Source of the DNA: Bradyrhizobium sp. CSA207
GTDB taxonomy: Bacteria > Pseudomonadota > Alphaproteobacteria > Rhizobiales > Xanthobacteraceae
NCBI RefSeq assembly: GCF_029051685.1
Contig: NZ_JAACFT010000007.1
Coordinates: 124,001-188,000 of the forward strand
DNA length: 64,000 nt
Direction: 5' to 3'
Part shown: one piece after another, positions 17,082-25,967 of the stretch
How positions within the stretch are numbered: position 1 is the first letter of the stretch
Layout: each line of letters starts with the position of its first letter
Program-made: the position numbers and the translations under genes
The notes under the pieces: model-generated
What the model saw: only the letters and a program-made list of their open reading frames with translations
Databases searched by the model: none
Told to the model about the DNA's origin: nothing

Positions 17082-17599
17082 GCGCGGTCGCTATCTCGCC
17101 AAACCTGTTCGAGGCGGCGCGGCTCGGCGATCCCCAGGCAATCGCGTCTCTGCTCGAGACGGCGCAGCCAGACATCCGCCGCTATGCGCGCGCCACCTGC
17201 CGCAGCTCTGCTGATGCCGAAGATGCGACGCAGGAAGCGATGTGGATACTGTTCCGCCATGTCGGCACGATCCGCTCCCTGCTGGCATTCTCCGCGTGGC
17301 TTTTCAGCGTGGTTCGCCGCGAATGTCTGCGTCTGGCCCGCAAGGCAGGCCTCGCGGCGGCGATCGACGACGGGAAGTCGGAGGCACTGCTGCTGTCGCG
17401 CCCGGAGGCCGATCTGCGGCTCGACGTGGCCGCTGCATTCGAGGCGCTGCCGGCGCACTATCGCGACGTTGCGCTGATGCGGGACGTCAAGGAAATGACT
17501 ATCGACGAAATCGCCGTGGCACTCGACACGTCCAGGCAGGCCGTCAAGGCGCGGCTGCATCGGGCCCGCGCCCTGATGCGCGAATATCTGACGAGATGA
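17078..17599 (+). CDS. ECF-type RNA polymerase sigma factor
   Basis: A 173-residue sigma-70 family factor. Region 2 spans about residues 20-85 (DAEDATQEAMWILFRHVGTIR holds the core-binding and -10 recognition helices) and region 4 about 115-170 (LPAHYRDVALMRDVKEMTID then SRQAVKARLHRARALM). The GTG start overlaps the upstream TGA. The last bases overlap the next ATG (ATGA), so three genes are coupled: DUF2892, this sigma factor and an AhpD-like protein. No anti-sigma factor is adjacent, which is unusual. Confidence 0.88.
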   Translation: MSAVAISPNLFEAARLGDPQAIASLLETAQPDIRRYARATCRSSADAEDATQEAMWILFRHVGTIRSLLAFSAWLFSVVRRECLRLARKAGLAAAIDDGKSEALLLSRPEADLRLDVAAAFEALPAHYRDVALMRDVKEMTIDEIAVALDTSRQAVKARLHRARALMREYLTR

Positions 17600-17961
17600 C
17601 AATGACAAATTATCAAACCCCGGATGACCTGAAAGCTATTCCCGCCTTCGCCGCGCTGGCGCCGGTCGAGGCCAACGCGTTCCTCGCCTTCAGCCATGCG
17701 GTCGAGCGCGAGGACGGGCTGATCCCGCCAAAATATCGCGAGCTGATCTCGCTTGCGGTCGCGCTCACCACGCAATGCGCCTATTGCCTCGACGTGCACA
17801 CGGTGCAAGCAGCGAAAGCCGGTGCGACGCGCGAGGAGGTGGCCGAGGCTGCTCTGATCGCAGCTGCAGTGCGGGCCGGTGGCACGCTCGGCCATGCATT
17901 GCTGGCGCAGCGCCTGTTCGAGCAACATCGACTGAGAGCGCGGGATGAACGAGCATCGTAG
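17596..17961 (+). CDS. Carboxymuconolactone decarboxylase / AhpD-like protein
   Basis: A 121-residue CMD-family protein. It carries the AhpD-type redox centre CAYCLDVH (CxxC followed by His) after the helix PPKYRELISLAVALT, and a typical VAEAALIAAAVRAGGTLGHAL end. It is likely an alkylhydroperoxidase-like peroxidase or thiol-disulfide protein. ATG 17596 overlaps the sigma-factor stop. Being co-encoded with a sigma factor suggests it is either a target or a sensor input of that factor. Confidence 0.85.
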   Translation: MTMTNYQTPDDLKAIPAFAALAPVEANAFLAFSHAVEREDGLIPPKYRELISLAVALTTQCAYCLDVHTVQAAKAGATREEVAEAALIAAAVRAGGTLGHALLAQRLFEQHRLRARDERAS

Positions 17962-17979
17962 GGTAGCAGAATCGTAGGC

Positions 17980-18645
17980 GTGAAAACCAATCTCGGCATC
18001 GATGGATTTCGCTTTGGCTGGGTCGCGGCCTGGATCGATGATCGCGGCGATCACGGCTTCGATTATTCACCAGGCCTCACGCGTCTCCTCGCAACGCCGC
18101 ATGCGCGCGCGATGATCGACATGCCGATCGGATTGAACACCAGCGGCTATCGAACCTGCGACTTGCATGCACGCGAGCTGGTCGGCGCTGCCGTGTTTCT
18201 CGGCGCGCGCCGAGACCTGTGGACGTTTGCCGACATGGCTGCGGCCAATCGGCACTACTGGGAGCTCGAGGGCAAGGGCAGGGGTGTCTCGGCGCAGCTC
18301 TGGAACATCAGGGACAAGATCAGGGACGTCGACGAGGTCATGACGCCGGCACGGCAAGCGATCGTCGGCGAGGCGCATCCGGAATTGGTCTTCTGGAATC
18401 TCGCAGGCCGCGTGCGCCTCGACAGCAAGAATTCCGTGCGCGGGCGCGAGCAGCGCAGTGCGCTCCTGGAGCAGCGCGGCTTCACGCGCCTACCGAAATG
18501 GCTGACGCAACGTCATGGCACCGGCATCGGCCGCGACGATCTGATCGACGCCTGTGCCTGCGCAATCGCGGCACGCGACAGCACGCAGCGCGTCGGCGGA
18601 AACGAGATCGATCCGCGGGGACTGCGGATGGAGATCAATTATTGA
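17980..18645 (+). CDS. DUF429 domain-containing protein
   Basis: A 221-residue protein of the DUF429 family (RNase H-like fold, predicted nuclease of unknown role). Recognisable parts are GIDGFRFGWVAAW at the start, MIDMPIGL with the conserved acidic residue, EAHPELVFWNL in the middle and DDLIDACACAIAAR near the end. The start is a GTG at 17980. It lies 18 bases after the AhpD-like gene and could be read on the same transcript. Confidence 0.8.
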   Translation: MKTNLGIDGFRFGWVAAWIDDRGDHGFDYSPGLTRLLATPHARAMIDMPIGLNTSGYRTCDLHARELVGAAVFLGARRDLWTFADMAAANRHYWELEGKGRGVSAQLWNIRDKIRDVDEVMTPARQAIVGEAHPELVFWNLAGRVRLDSKNSVRGREQRSALLEQRGFTRLPKWLTQRHGTGIGRDDLIDACACAIAARDSTQRVGGNEIDPRGLRMEINY

Positions 18646-18757
18646 GCCCGCTGGCCGTCGTGCGGCGCGGGAAAAAGCGGCAATTTGCTTCGAATATGCA
18701 GGAACTGTCGATGGTCGTCCGCGTTTTCCGTGCGAACGACTACAGAGAACTCTCGCG

Positions 18758-18901
18758 ATGAATGATGCCAGTCAATTCGCGACCGCGGTGCTCGCGCTCG
18801 TATTCATCGGAGCACTCCTCGTCACGGGGCAGCTCTTCATCGAGCAACGCGCGCAACGCGATACTGCATACGCCACAAGTCAACTGCTGCGGCCGTTATG
18901 A
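18758..18901 (+). CDS. Small single-pass membrane protein (47 aa)
   Basis: A 47-residue frame starting MNDASQFATAVLALVFIGAL, with one hydrophobic helix (about residues 8-26) followed by a charged tail EQRAQRDTAYATSQLL. No strong ribosome-binding site is visible. Its regular membrane-helix plus charged-tail pattern makes a real small protein plausible. Function is unknown. Confidence 0.45.
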   Translation: MNDASQFATAVLALVFIGALLVTGQLFIEQRAQRDTAYATSQLLRPL

Positions 18902-19004
18902 CTCGAATTTGGCGACGGAAGATCGTGTGAAGGCTGCTCGGCCTTGTGTCATTCGCAGGCCGGCCTAGATTAGGCCGCGTCTCACGAACCAGGCCGGGGT
19001 CTCA

Positions 19005-19709
19005 ATGTCCGATCTTTCCACCTATCCCATAGCCGGGCGCTGGCCGGCCATGCACCCCGAATTGCTTCAGCTCTATTCGCTGCCAACCCCGAACGGCGTC
19101 AAGGTCTCGATCATGCTGGAGGAGATCGGGCTGCCTTACGAGGTGCATCTCGTCGATTTCGGCAAGGATGACCAGAAAACGCCGGAGTTCCTCTCGCTCA
19201 ATCCGAACGGCAAGATCCCGGCGATCCTCGACCCCAACGGCCCGGGTGGCAGGCCGCTGCCGCTGTTCGAGTCCGGTGCGATCCTGCAATACCTTGCGGA
19301 GAAGACCGGCAAGCTTCTGCCGCAGGATGCCGCGCGCCGCTACCAGACCATCCAATGGGTGCATTTCCAGATGGGCGGCATCGGGCCGATGTTCGGCCAG
19401 GTCGGCTTCTTCCACAAATTTGCCGGCAAGGAGTTTGAGGACAAGCGGCCGCTGCAGCGCTATGTGGACGAGTCCAAGCGCCTGCTCGGCGTGATGGAGA
19501 CGCATCTGTCCGGCCGGCAATGGTTCATGGACGACGACTACACCATCGCCGACATCTCCACGCTCGGCTGGGTGCGCAACCTAATCGGATTTTACGGTGC
19601 GGGTGACCTCGTCGAATTCAGCCAGTTCAAGTCGGTCGCTGCCTGGCTCGAACGCGGGCTGGCGCGTCCGGCCGTACAGCGCGGGCTCAACATTCCCAAG
19701 CGGCCGTAA
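19005..19709 (+). CDS. Glutathione S-transferase family protein
   Basis: A 234-residue two-domain GST of the YfcG/YghU-like branch. The thioredoxin-like N-domain shows LYSLPTPNGVKVSIMLEE (start of the glutathione site), NPNGKIPAILDP with the cis-proline, and ESGAILQYLAEK, where Glu-Ser binds the gamma-glutamyl group. The helical C-domain includes WFMDDDYTIADISTLGW, the N-capping box of GSTs. It could act as a disulfide-bond reductase. It ends next to the convergent TauE gene with no spacer. Confidence 0.9.
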   Translation: MSDLSTYPIAGRWPAMHPELLQLYSLPTPNGVKVSIMLEEIGLPYEVHLVDFGKDDQKTPEFLSLNPNGKIPAILDPNGPGGRPLPLFESGAILQYLAEKTGKLLPQDAARRYQTIQWVHFQMGGIGPMFGQVGFFHKFAGKEFEDKRPLQRYVDESKRLLGVMETHLSGRQWFMDDDYTIADISTLGWVRNLIGFYGAGDLVEFSQFKSVAAWLERGLARPAVQRGLNIPKRP

Positions 19710-20492
19710 CTAGGTCAGAGCCTTGTAGGTCATGTAGAGGGCCATCAGTGAGATCAGCCCGATCATGATCCGGCGTAGTACCGATTTGCTGACAGCATTG
19801 GCCATGCGTGCGCCAAGATCGGTGCCGACCCAGAGGCCGGCAAGAATGCCGATGATGGCGGGCCAGCCGACTACGAGTCCCTTGCTCCAGTAGATCGAGG
19901 CCGCCGGAATATTGGTCGGGATGATCGAGAAGATGAGGCTGACGAGTTGTGCCTGATGCTGCGGCACGCGCAGGCCCGCCGCGAGGCCGACCGTGATCGC
20001 GAGTCCACCGCCGATGCCCATGAAGCCTGATGAAAAGCCGGCAAGTGTGCCGATGAGGAGCAAAGGGAGCCAGGGCAGTTCGGTTTGACCGCTGGCCTCG
20101 CTGCTCTGGCCTTTGCGTTCGCGGCGCGAAGCCAGCAGTGCGACCAGCGCGACGAGGTAGAAGGCGTAAGTCCATTGCAGGAACGAGTCGGAGACCGCCG
20201 CCGCGGCATAGCCGCCGATTCCGCCGCCAACCAGAAATCCGACGCCGATCCAGATGATCCATTGCAGCGGGCTACGATTGCCGCTCTGCCAATAGCGGCG
20301 CACGCCAACGAGGCCCGTCGGAGGCACCTGTGCGATCAGCGACGTGCCTTGGGCCACATGCTGCTCCGCGCCAAGCAGTAGCACGGAGAAGATCACGAGA
20401 CCGCCACCTGGACTCGTGCCCGTCAAGCCGGATGCCAGCCCTCCAACCAGACCGACGCCGGCGCCGGCGAGCAGTTCGAGGATCACGGACAT
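19710..20492 (-). CDS. TauE/SafE family membrane permease
   Basis: A 260-residue integral membrane protein with about 7-8 helices. It shows the TauE/SafE pattern GGLASGLTGTSPGGGLVIFS near the N-terminus and the second copy GFSSGFMGIGGGLAITVGL at about residues 153-173, the two halves of the internal repeat. Members move sulfite, sulfonates or organic acids. It is the second gene of an operon with the TetR regulator (4-base gap between the two genes). Confidence 0.85.
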   Translation of the reverse strand: MSVILELLAGAGVGLVGGLASGLTGTSPGGGLVIFSVLLLGAEQHVAQGTSLIAQVPPTGLVGVRRYWQSGNRSPLQWIIWIGVGFLVGGGIGGYAAAAVSDSFLQWTYAFYLVALVALLASRRERKGQSSEASGQTELPWLPLLLIGTLAGFSSGFMGIGGGLAITVGLAAGLRVPQHQAQLVSLIFSIIPTNIPAASIYWSKGLVVGWPAIIGILAGLWVGTDLGARMANAVSKSVLRRIMIGLISLMALYMTYKALT

Positions 20493-20495
20493 CGC

Positions 20496-21128
20496 TCACG
20501 CCCTGGTTCGTCGCCCGACGTCCGGCTTCGTCGTGCGAAATCCTTCGATTACGCTAGCGACGGCCGCCATGCAGGCCTCAACGTCAAAGTCCTCGTCCCA
20601 GCACTTTTGCAGCACAAAGCCCTGGAAGATCGCGACCAGCACGCGCGCGACCGCGTCGGCGCCGAGGTCGCGCTTGATGAGTCCATCGTGCTGGGCGCGC
20701 TCGACCAGCGCGACGATCAGCGCGCGCGGCATATCGATGCCTTCGACGACGCTGGCGCGAATGCGGCGGTTGCGCAGCGCTTCGGCCCAGCCGTGAATGC
20801 CGACGCGTCGCCGCGCTTCACCGGCGGGATCGGTGAGCCATTGTGCATAGACGCGGATCAGCGCGTGAAGGCCTTCAATAGGATCGCCCGATCCCCTTGC
20901 AACCGAGTTGAGCACAGCTTCGCGGCGGTGCCGGTCGTCGGCGAGGGCCTCGATCAAATCGTCCTTGCTCTGGAAGTACAGGTAAACCGCGCCCTGGCTC
21001 ATCCCCGACCGCTTCACGATGTCGGCCATGCCAGTCTGGTGAAAGCCGTTTTCGGAGAAGCAGGCGAGGGCCGCCTCGAGGATCTGCTGCCGGCGGCTTT
21101 CGCGCTTCTTTTCGCTGATCTTGGGCAT
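20496..21128 (-). CDS. TetR/AcrR family transcriptional regulator
   Basis: A 210-residue repressor. The helix-turn-helix lies at about residues 27-48 (FHQTGMADIVKRSGMSQGAVY then LYFQSKDDLIEAL). The C-terminal ligand-binding domain is variable; its ligand is unknown. It is the first gene of a two-gene unit with the TauE permease, which is therefore its likely target. Two matching palindromic sites lie within 110 bases upstream of its start and should be its autoregulatory operators. Confidence 0.88.
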   Translation of the reverse strand: MPKISEKKRESRRQQILEAALACFSENGFHQTGMADIVKRSGMSQGAVYLYFQSKDDLIEALADDRHRREAVLNSVARGSGDPIEGLHALIRVYAQWLTDPAGEARRRVGIHGWAEALRNRRIRASVVEGIDMPRALIVALVERAQHDGLIKRDLGADAVARVLVAIFQGFVLQKCWDEDFDVEACMAAVASVIEGFRTTKPDVGRRTRA

Positions 21129-21144
21129 CGGGCCGTCCGCAAAT

Positions 21145-21164
21145 AAACGACGATTCGATCGTTT
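21145..21164. promoter_or_regulatory. TetR operator, proximal site
   Basis: Perfect dyad AAACGA-N8-TCGTTT (AAACGACGATTCGATCGTTT). It lies 16 bases upstream of the TetR start codon, a position that would block transcription. Confidence 0.65.
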
Positions 21165-21209
21165 TAGAGATTCTCAAGCAACCGGCTGGCACAGCCGCAA
21201 ACAAATAAA

Positions 21210-21229
21210 AAACGATCGATCAGTCGATT
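21210..21229. promoter_or_regulatory. TetR operator, distal site
   Basis: Near-perfect second copy of the dyad, AAACGA-N8-TCGATT, with the same 20-base length and spacer as the proximal site. One arm base differs. The site-to-site distance is 65 bases. Confidence 0.55.
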
Positions 21230-21329
21230 TTATAGGCCGAAAATGTTTTTGTCAAGCCGGACGGCCTGAGCCGCGGAAGGGTTGGCAACTGGTGGGCCCG
21301 AGCGACGGCCCGGTCCCTGAACTCGCAAG

Positions 21330-21701
21330 CTAAAACAGCCGCCCGCCGTTCGGGACGGGCTTGACCGGCTGGACCAGCACGACCTTGCCGTCGGCGTCGG
21401 GGAAGCCGAGCGTCAACACCTCCGAGACGACCGGCCCGATCTGGCGCGGCGGGAAATTGACGACGGCGGCGACCTGTTGCCCCACCAGCGTCTCAAGCGG
21501 ATGATTTTCCGTGATCTGCGCCGAGCTCTTGCGCACGCCGATGGCAGGACCGAAGTCGATCCACAGACGCCAGGCCGGCTTGCGCGCCTCCGGAAACGGC
21601 TTGGCGTCGACGATGGTGCCGACGCGGATATCGACCGCGAGGAAGGCGTTGAAGTCGATGATCGGTGACGTAGCCGCGCCGGGATCGTGGGTGACGTGCA
21701 T
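21330..21701 (-). CDS. CsaA-like tRNA-binding domain protein
   Basis: A 123-residue protein made of one EMAP/CsaA-type OB fold that binds tRNA and, in some bacteria, export substrates. Recognisable are FLAVDIRVGTIVDAKPFPEARKPA, the SSAQITENH loop, and VVNFPPRQIGPVVSEVLTLGF. The start MHVTHDPG at 21701 fits the family; the frame is open upstream but is not conserved there. It stands alone, divergent from the YffB-like gene. Confidence 0.85.
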   Translation of the reverse strand: MHVTHDPGAATSPIIDFNAFLAVDIRVGTIVDAKPFPEARKPAWRLWIDFGPAIGVRKSSAQITENHPLETLVGQQVAAVVNFPPRQIGPVVSEVLTLGFPDADGKVVLVQPVKPVPNGGRLF

Positions 21702-21810
21702 GGTATGTCCGCTCAAGGGGTTCGAAAGCTTCGTTCGCAATATTGTGGCGCCAGGCGGAGTTTCGTACAACGCCACGACACCACGATACGACGCATGCGC
21801 GAGGAACGTC

Positions 21811-22164
21811 TTGCCCAACATCATCTACGGCATCAAGAACTGCGACACCATGAAGAAGGCGCGCGCCTGGCTCGATACGAATGGCGTCGCCTACGCGTTT
21901 CACGACTACAAGACCGCGGGCGTGGAGAAGGATAAGCTCAAGCAGTGGAGCGACAAGCTCGGCTGGGAGACGCTGCTCAATCGCGCCGGCACGACCTTCA
22001 AGAAGCTGCCCGACGCGGACAAGGAAGGCTTGACCGAAAAGAAGGCGCTGGCGTTGATGCTAGCGCAACCATCGATGATCAAGCGGCCGGTGCTCGAAAT
22101 CGGAGGCAAGCTGCTGGTCGGCTTCAAGCCGGATATCTATGCGAAGGAAGTCCGCGCCAAGTAG
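21811..22164 (+). CDS. ArsC/Spx family reductase, YffB-like
   Basis: A 117-residue thioredoxin-fold protein of the ArsC-Spx family, YffB branch. The single redox cysteine is in IKNCDTMKKARAWL; the segment IKRPVLEIGGKLLVGF near the end holds the conserved cis-proline region and Arg. YffB-type proteins probably act as glutathione-dependent thiol reductases. The start is a TTG at 21811 behind GAGGAA (21801-21806), since no ATG fits. Confidence 0.88.
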   Translation: MPNIIYGIKNCDTMKKARAWLDTNGVAYAFHDYKTAGVEKDKLKQWSDKLGWETLLNRAGTTFKKLPDADKEGLTEKKALALMLAQPSMIKRPVLEIGGKLLVGFKPDIYAKEVRAK

Positions 22165-22194
22165 CGCGAAGGCCTAACCAGTTAGGGCAAAGGT

Positions 22195-22874
22195 CTAGTT
22201 CAGCTCGATGATCTCCGTGGCGACGCCAGGACCGGACTGCTCCTCAAATTCCACCACATCGGCAGCCGCGATGCGTCCGGGCGTGCGGTGAAAGAGGTCG
22301 CGGTCGATCAGCGCGTGTACTTTCGGGCGCGGCAGCGCGTCATTTCCGCGCATCAGATTTTTGATCTCGAAGCCGCCGTCCTCGCAGAAGGTCTTGAGCG
22401 ATGCGATGATGTGGCAGACCTTGCTGTCGGTCTGAAACGGCAGCAGCAGCCGTTCATACGCGACGATACGCCCATAGATGTCGTCGACGTCGGCTACGCT
22501 GTAGACCGGGAGCCCACGCGCCACGCATTCATAGTAGATGGGCATTACAAAGGGCACGAGTCGTGGCCCGATATAGTCGTCGAGCAGAACGCCCTTGCCG
22601 GTGTGTCCATAGGCGCGCGAGATGCGCGTGCCTTCGCTCTGGATAGTCAGGCGCGGCGTCGGCGTCGAATGGTCCACCGTATAGTAGATGAGGTCCGACA
22701 GCTCTTCCTCGAGCCGCGCAGGCTGATACTCCCAGATCGCCGGCGCGATCTGCTGGCGCGCATAAAGTCGCAGCCACGTGTTCAGCAGATCACGCTGCCT
22801 GATCGACTTCACGGCGGCGGGAGCGGCGCTTGCAAAATCCAAAACAATATTCCCGGCGATAAAAACCCCGGACA
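22195..22874 (-). CDS. PAS-domain protein (PAS_5 type)
   Basis: A 226-residue soluble protein whose first 165 residues follow the PAS_5 pattern: RQRDLLNTWLRLYARQQIAP, then EEELSDLIYYTVD, SRAYGHTGKGVLLDDYIGP, CVARGLPVYSV and YERLLLPF. The C-terminal 60 residues are not assigned. It may sense a small molecule. It is divergent from the Liv-type transporter operon, so it could be linked to its control; this is inference. The start at 22874 (MSGVFIAGN) has a weak ribosome-binding site, and a shorter start is possible. Confidence 0.65.
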
Positions 22875-23193
22875 TGATCCCAGTTGCGGGAAAATCTTCT
22901 ATGAAGGCTGGCGCACGGAACGAAAGACCGTTAACGACGGCTTGATGACCGGTGCTTTGCGAACCGGGAGGCCGGGCAGGCGCGACGTCGAAACACCTCC
23001 GACTAAGGGAGCATTTGGATCCCGACCGGAGGCCAGATCTGCTCAGCTTTCCGCCTTGCCTAACCCCCGTCACCTCCGGCATATTCCGCGCCCGGAGGCG
23101 GCGTTCCGGGATGGCTCCAAGGCCCCCGGAACGTCGAAGCAACAAGGACAGCCACGCGCGGCCAGCGCGTCGTGCGGGCAGGGGGAAATCTGT
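22875..23193. other. Divergent intergenic region before the transporter operon
   Basis: This 319-base stretch separates the PAS-domain gene from the transporter operon and must hold both promoters. No gene, strong dyad or riboswitch was recognised. A long open frame on the minus strand crosses it only because of GC-rich antisense coding. GGGGGAA at 23180-23186 is the ribosome-binding site of the first transporter gene. Confidence 0.5.
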
Positions 23194-23949
23194 TTGGCCG
23201 ATGAGTTCATTCTCGAAACGGAAGGTTTGACCAAGGAGTTCGCGGGCTTCTTCGCCGTCCGCGACGTCGCGCTCAAGGTTCGCCGTGGAAGTATTCACGC
23301 GCTGATCGGCCCGAACGGGGCCGGCAAGACGACGTGCTTCAATCTTTTGACCAAGTTCTTGAAACCGTCCGCCGGGAAAATCCTGTACAAGGGACAAGAC
23401 ATCACGGCGATGGCGCCGGCCGACGTGGCCCGCATGGGACTTGTGCGCTCGTTCCAAATCTCGGCGGTGTTTCCGCATATGACCGCGCTGGAAAACGTCC
23501 GCGTCGCGCTGCAGCGCCAGCAGGGCAGCTCCTTTGATTTCTGGCGCTCCAAGTCCGTGCTCAACCGCTTCAACGAGCGCGCGCGTGACTTGTTGAACGA
23601 TGTCGGCCTCAGCGAGTTTGCCAATACGCCGGCGGTCGAGATGCCCTATGGACGCAAGCGCGCACTTGAGATCGCAACCACGCTCGCGCTCGACCCCGAG
23701 ATGATGCTGCTGGACGAGCCGATGGCGGGCATGGGCCACGAGGATATCGACAAGATCGCGGCGCTGATCAAGCGCATCTCGGCGAAGTACACCATTCTGA
23801 TGGTCGAGCACAACTTAAGCGTCGTGGCCAATCTCTCCGACATCATCACCGTGCTGACGCGCGGGCAGGTGCTCGCACAGGGACATTACTCCGAGCTCAC
23901 CAAGGACGAGCGCGTCAAGGAAGCCTATCTGGGAGCCGGTCATGGCTGA
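23194..23949 (+). CDS. Liv-type ABC transporter ATP-binding protein (LivG-like)
   Basis: A 251-residue ATPase of the branched-chain amino acid/amide transporter class. Walker A is GPNGAGKTT, the Q-loop region is VRSFQISAVFPHMT, the signature position is MPYGRKRALEIATTL, Walker B is MMLLDEPMAGM and the H-loop is VEHN. No ATG fits; TTG 23194 is 7 bases after a strong GGGGGAA and gives LADEFILETEGL, which matches relatives. It overlaps the second ATPase gene by 8 bases. Confidence 0.9.
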   Translation: MADEFILETEGLTKEFAGFFAVRDVALKVRRGSIHALIGPNGAGKTTCFNLLTKFLKPSAGKILYKGQDITAMAPADVARMGLVRSFQISAVFPHMTALENVRVALQRQQGSSFDFWRSKSVLNRFNERARDLLNDVGLSEFANTPAVEMPYGRKRALEIATTLALDPEMMLLDEPMAGMGHEDIDKIAALIKRISAKYTILMVEHNLSVVANLSDIITVLTRGQVLAQGHYSELTKDERVKEAYLGAGHG

Positions 23950-24688
23950 GACTGCGATTGCGGAAGCTCCGGCACTGGCTGCCACCGGCGGCAACATCCT
24001 TCAGGTTCGCAACCTGGAAGCCTGGTATGGCGAGTCCCACATCCTGCACGGGATCGATTTCGACGTGAACGCGGGCGAGGTCGTCACCCTGCTCGGGCGC
24101 AACGGCGCGGGCAAGACGACCACGCTGAAGTCGATCATGGGCATCATCGGCAAGCGCACGGGCTCTGTGAAGTTCAACAACGAGGACATCATCCGCACCA
24201 CCTCGGACAAGATCGCGCGAATGGGTATCGCGTTCTGCCCGGAAGAGCGTGGAATTTTCTCCAGTCTCGACGTGCGGGAGAACCTGTTGCTCCCGCCGGT
24301 GGTGCGTGCAGGCGGACTGCCGCTCGAACAGATATTCGATCTGTTTCCGAATCTGAAGGAACGGCTCAACAGCCAGGGGACCAAGCTGTCGGGCGGTGAG
24401 CAGCAGATGCTCGCGATCGCGCGTATCCTGCGCACGGGGGCGAGCTTCCTGATGCTGGACGAGCCGACCGAGGGCCTCGCGCCCGTCATCATCCAGCAGA
24501 TCGGCCACACCATTGCGCGGCTCAAGAAGGAAGGCTTCACGATCCTTCTGGTCGAGCAGAATTTCCGGTTCGCGTCCACCGTTGCCGACCGCTACTACGT
24601 GGTCGAGCACGGCAAGATCATCGATGGGTTTGCCAACGCTGATCTCGCCGCCAACATGGACAAACTCCACACCTATCTCGGCGTCTAG
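23942..24688 (+). CDS. Liv-type ABC transporter ATP-binding protein (LivF-like)
   Basis: A 248-residue ATPase that pairs with the upstream one to power the transporter. It has Walker A GRNGAGKTT, signature LSGGEQQMLAIARIL, Walker B FLMLDEPTEGLAP, and the LLVEQNFRFA H-loop region typical of LivF with Gln in place of the usual His. The ATG overlaps the end of the upstream gene, so translation is coupled. It is followed by the receptor gene after about 50 bases. Confidence 0.92.
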   Translation: MAETAIAEAPALAATGGNILQVRNLEAWYGESHILHGIDFDVNAGEVVTLLGRNGAGKTTTLKSIMGIIGKRTGSVKFNNEDIIRTTSDKIARMGIAFCPEERGIFSSLDVRENLLLPPVVRAGGLPLEQIFDLFPNLKERLNSQGTKLSGGEQQMLAIARILRTGASFLMLDEPTEGLAPVIIQQIGHTIARLKKEGFTILLVEQNFRFASTVADRYYVVEHGKIIDGFANADLAANMDKLHTYLGV

Positions 24689-24739
24689 AACCGCCAAAAG
24701 AAGTTAGAACCATCGAGAATATTTAGAGAGGGAAGCTGC

Positions 24740-25963
24740 ATGAACACCCGGCCAATCGCTTCATTTCTGCTCGGCACCGCGCTGGCGCTTGCCGCGACAA
24801 GCGGCGCGATGGCGCAGGACAAGACCATCAAGGTCGGCGTGCTCACCGACAACTCCGGGCTCTACGCCGACCTTGGAGGTCCCGGCTCGACGCTGGCCGC
24901 GCAGATGGCGATCGAGGATTCGGGGCTTGCAGCCAAGGGATGGAAGGTCGACCTCATCTCCGCCGACCATCAGAACAAGCCCGACATCGGCACCGCGATT
25001 GCGCGGCAGTGGATCGATGTCGAGAAGATCGACGTCTTCATGGACGTGCTGAACTCCGGCGTCGCGCTGGCGGTGAACAATGTCGTCAGGGAAAAGAATG
25101 CGATTCTGATCGACACGGGCGCGGCGACGTCCGATCTGACCAACGCGCAATGTTCGCCGAACACGATCCACTGGGTCTACGACACCTACATGCTGGCCAA
25201 CAGCACAGGACAGGCGCTGGTGAAGGCCGGCGGCGACACCTGGTACTTTCTGACCGCCGACTACGCCTTTGGTCATGCGCTCGAGCGCGACACCGCTGCG
25301 GTGGTGGTCAAATCAGGCGGCAAGGTGATCGGGAGCGTCAAGCATCCGCTCAATACCGCGGACTTCTCCTCGTTCCTCCTGCAGGCGCAGGCGTCGAAAG
25401 CCAAGATCATCGGTATGGCGAACGCCGGTGGCGACACCACCAACACGATCAAGCAAGCGGCGGAATTTGGCATCGTCGCAGGCGGCCAGAAGCTCGCGGG
25501 GCTTCTGCTGTTCATCACCGACGTCCATGCGCTCGGATTGAAAGTGGCGCAGGGGCTGAACTTCACCGAAACCTTCTATTGGAATTTGAACGACGGCACC
25601 CGGGCCTTCTCCAAGCGTTTCTCCGAGCGCATGAAGAACAAGGCGATGCCATCGATGGTGCAGGCCGGCGTCTATTCGGGCCTGATCCATTATTTCAAGA
25701 CGCTGGAAGCGTTGGGTGGCAATCCGCACGATGGTGCCAAGGTGGTCGCCAAGATGAAGGAAATGCCGACGGACGATCCACTGTTCGGCCAAGGCACGAT
25801 CCGCGCGGACGGTCGCAAGCTCCATCCCGCCTATCTGTTCGAGGTCAAGAAGCCCGAGGAATCCAAGGGACCGTGGGACTACTACAAGCTGATCGGCACG
25901 ACGGCGGCCGACCAGGCTTTCAGGCCGCTCTCGGAGAGCGCCTGTCCGCTGGTGAAGAAGTAA
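24740..25963 (+). CDS. Liv-type ABC transporter substrate-binding protein
   Basis: A 407-residue periplasmic receptor. The signal peptide is residues 1-25 (cut after SGAMA). The body is the type I periplasmic-binding fold: KTIKVGVLTDNSGLYADLGG, DHQNKPDIGTAIARQW, YAFGHALERDT and GGNPHDGAKVVAKMKE. It is part of a complete transporter operon (two ATPases before, two permeases after). The ligand may be an amide, amino acid or aromatic acid and cannot be read here. A near-identical-length paralogue lies at 40330-41553. Confidence 0.9.
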   Translation: MNTRPIASFLLGTALALAATSGAMAQDKTIKVGVLTDNSGLYADLGGPGSTLAAQMAIEDSGLAAKGWKVDLISADHQNKPDIGTAIARQWIDVEKIDVFMDVLNSGVALAVNNVVREKNAILIDTGAATSDLTNAQCSPNTIHWVYDTYMLANSTGQALVKAGGDTWYFLTADYAFGHALERDTAAVVVKSGGKVIGSVKHPLNTADFSSFLLQAQASKAKIIGMANAGGDTTNTIKQAAEFGIVAGGQKLAGLLLFITDVHALGLKVAQGLNFTETFYWNLNDGTRAFSKRFSERMKNKAMPSMVQAGVYSGLIHYFKTLEALGGNPHDGAKVVAKMKEMPTDDPLFGQGTIRADGRKLHPAYLFEVKKPEESKGPWDYYKLIGTTAADQAFRPLSESACPLVKK

Positions 25964-25967
25964 TGCC

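Noticed and set aside
22195..23811. 538-codon minus-strand frame spanning the PAS gene, the intergenic region and the LivG-like gene
   Set aside because: Only the last 226 codons match a family; the upstream part is antisense to the LivG-like ATPase.
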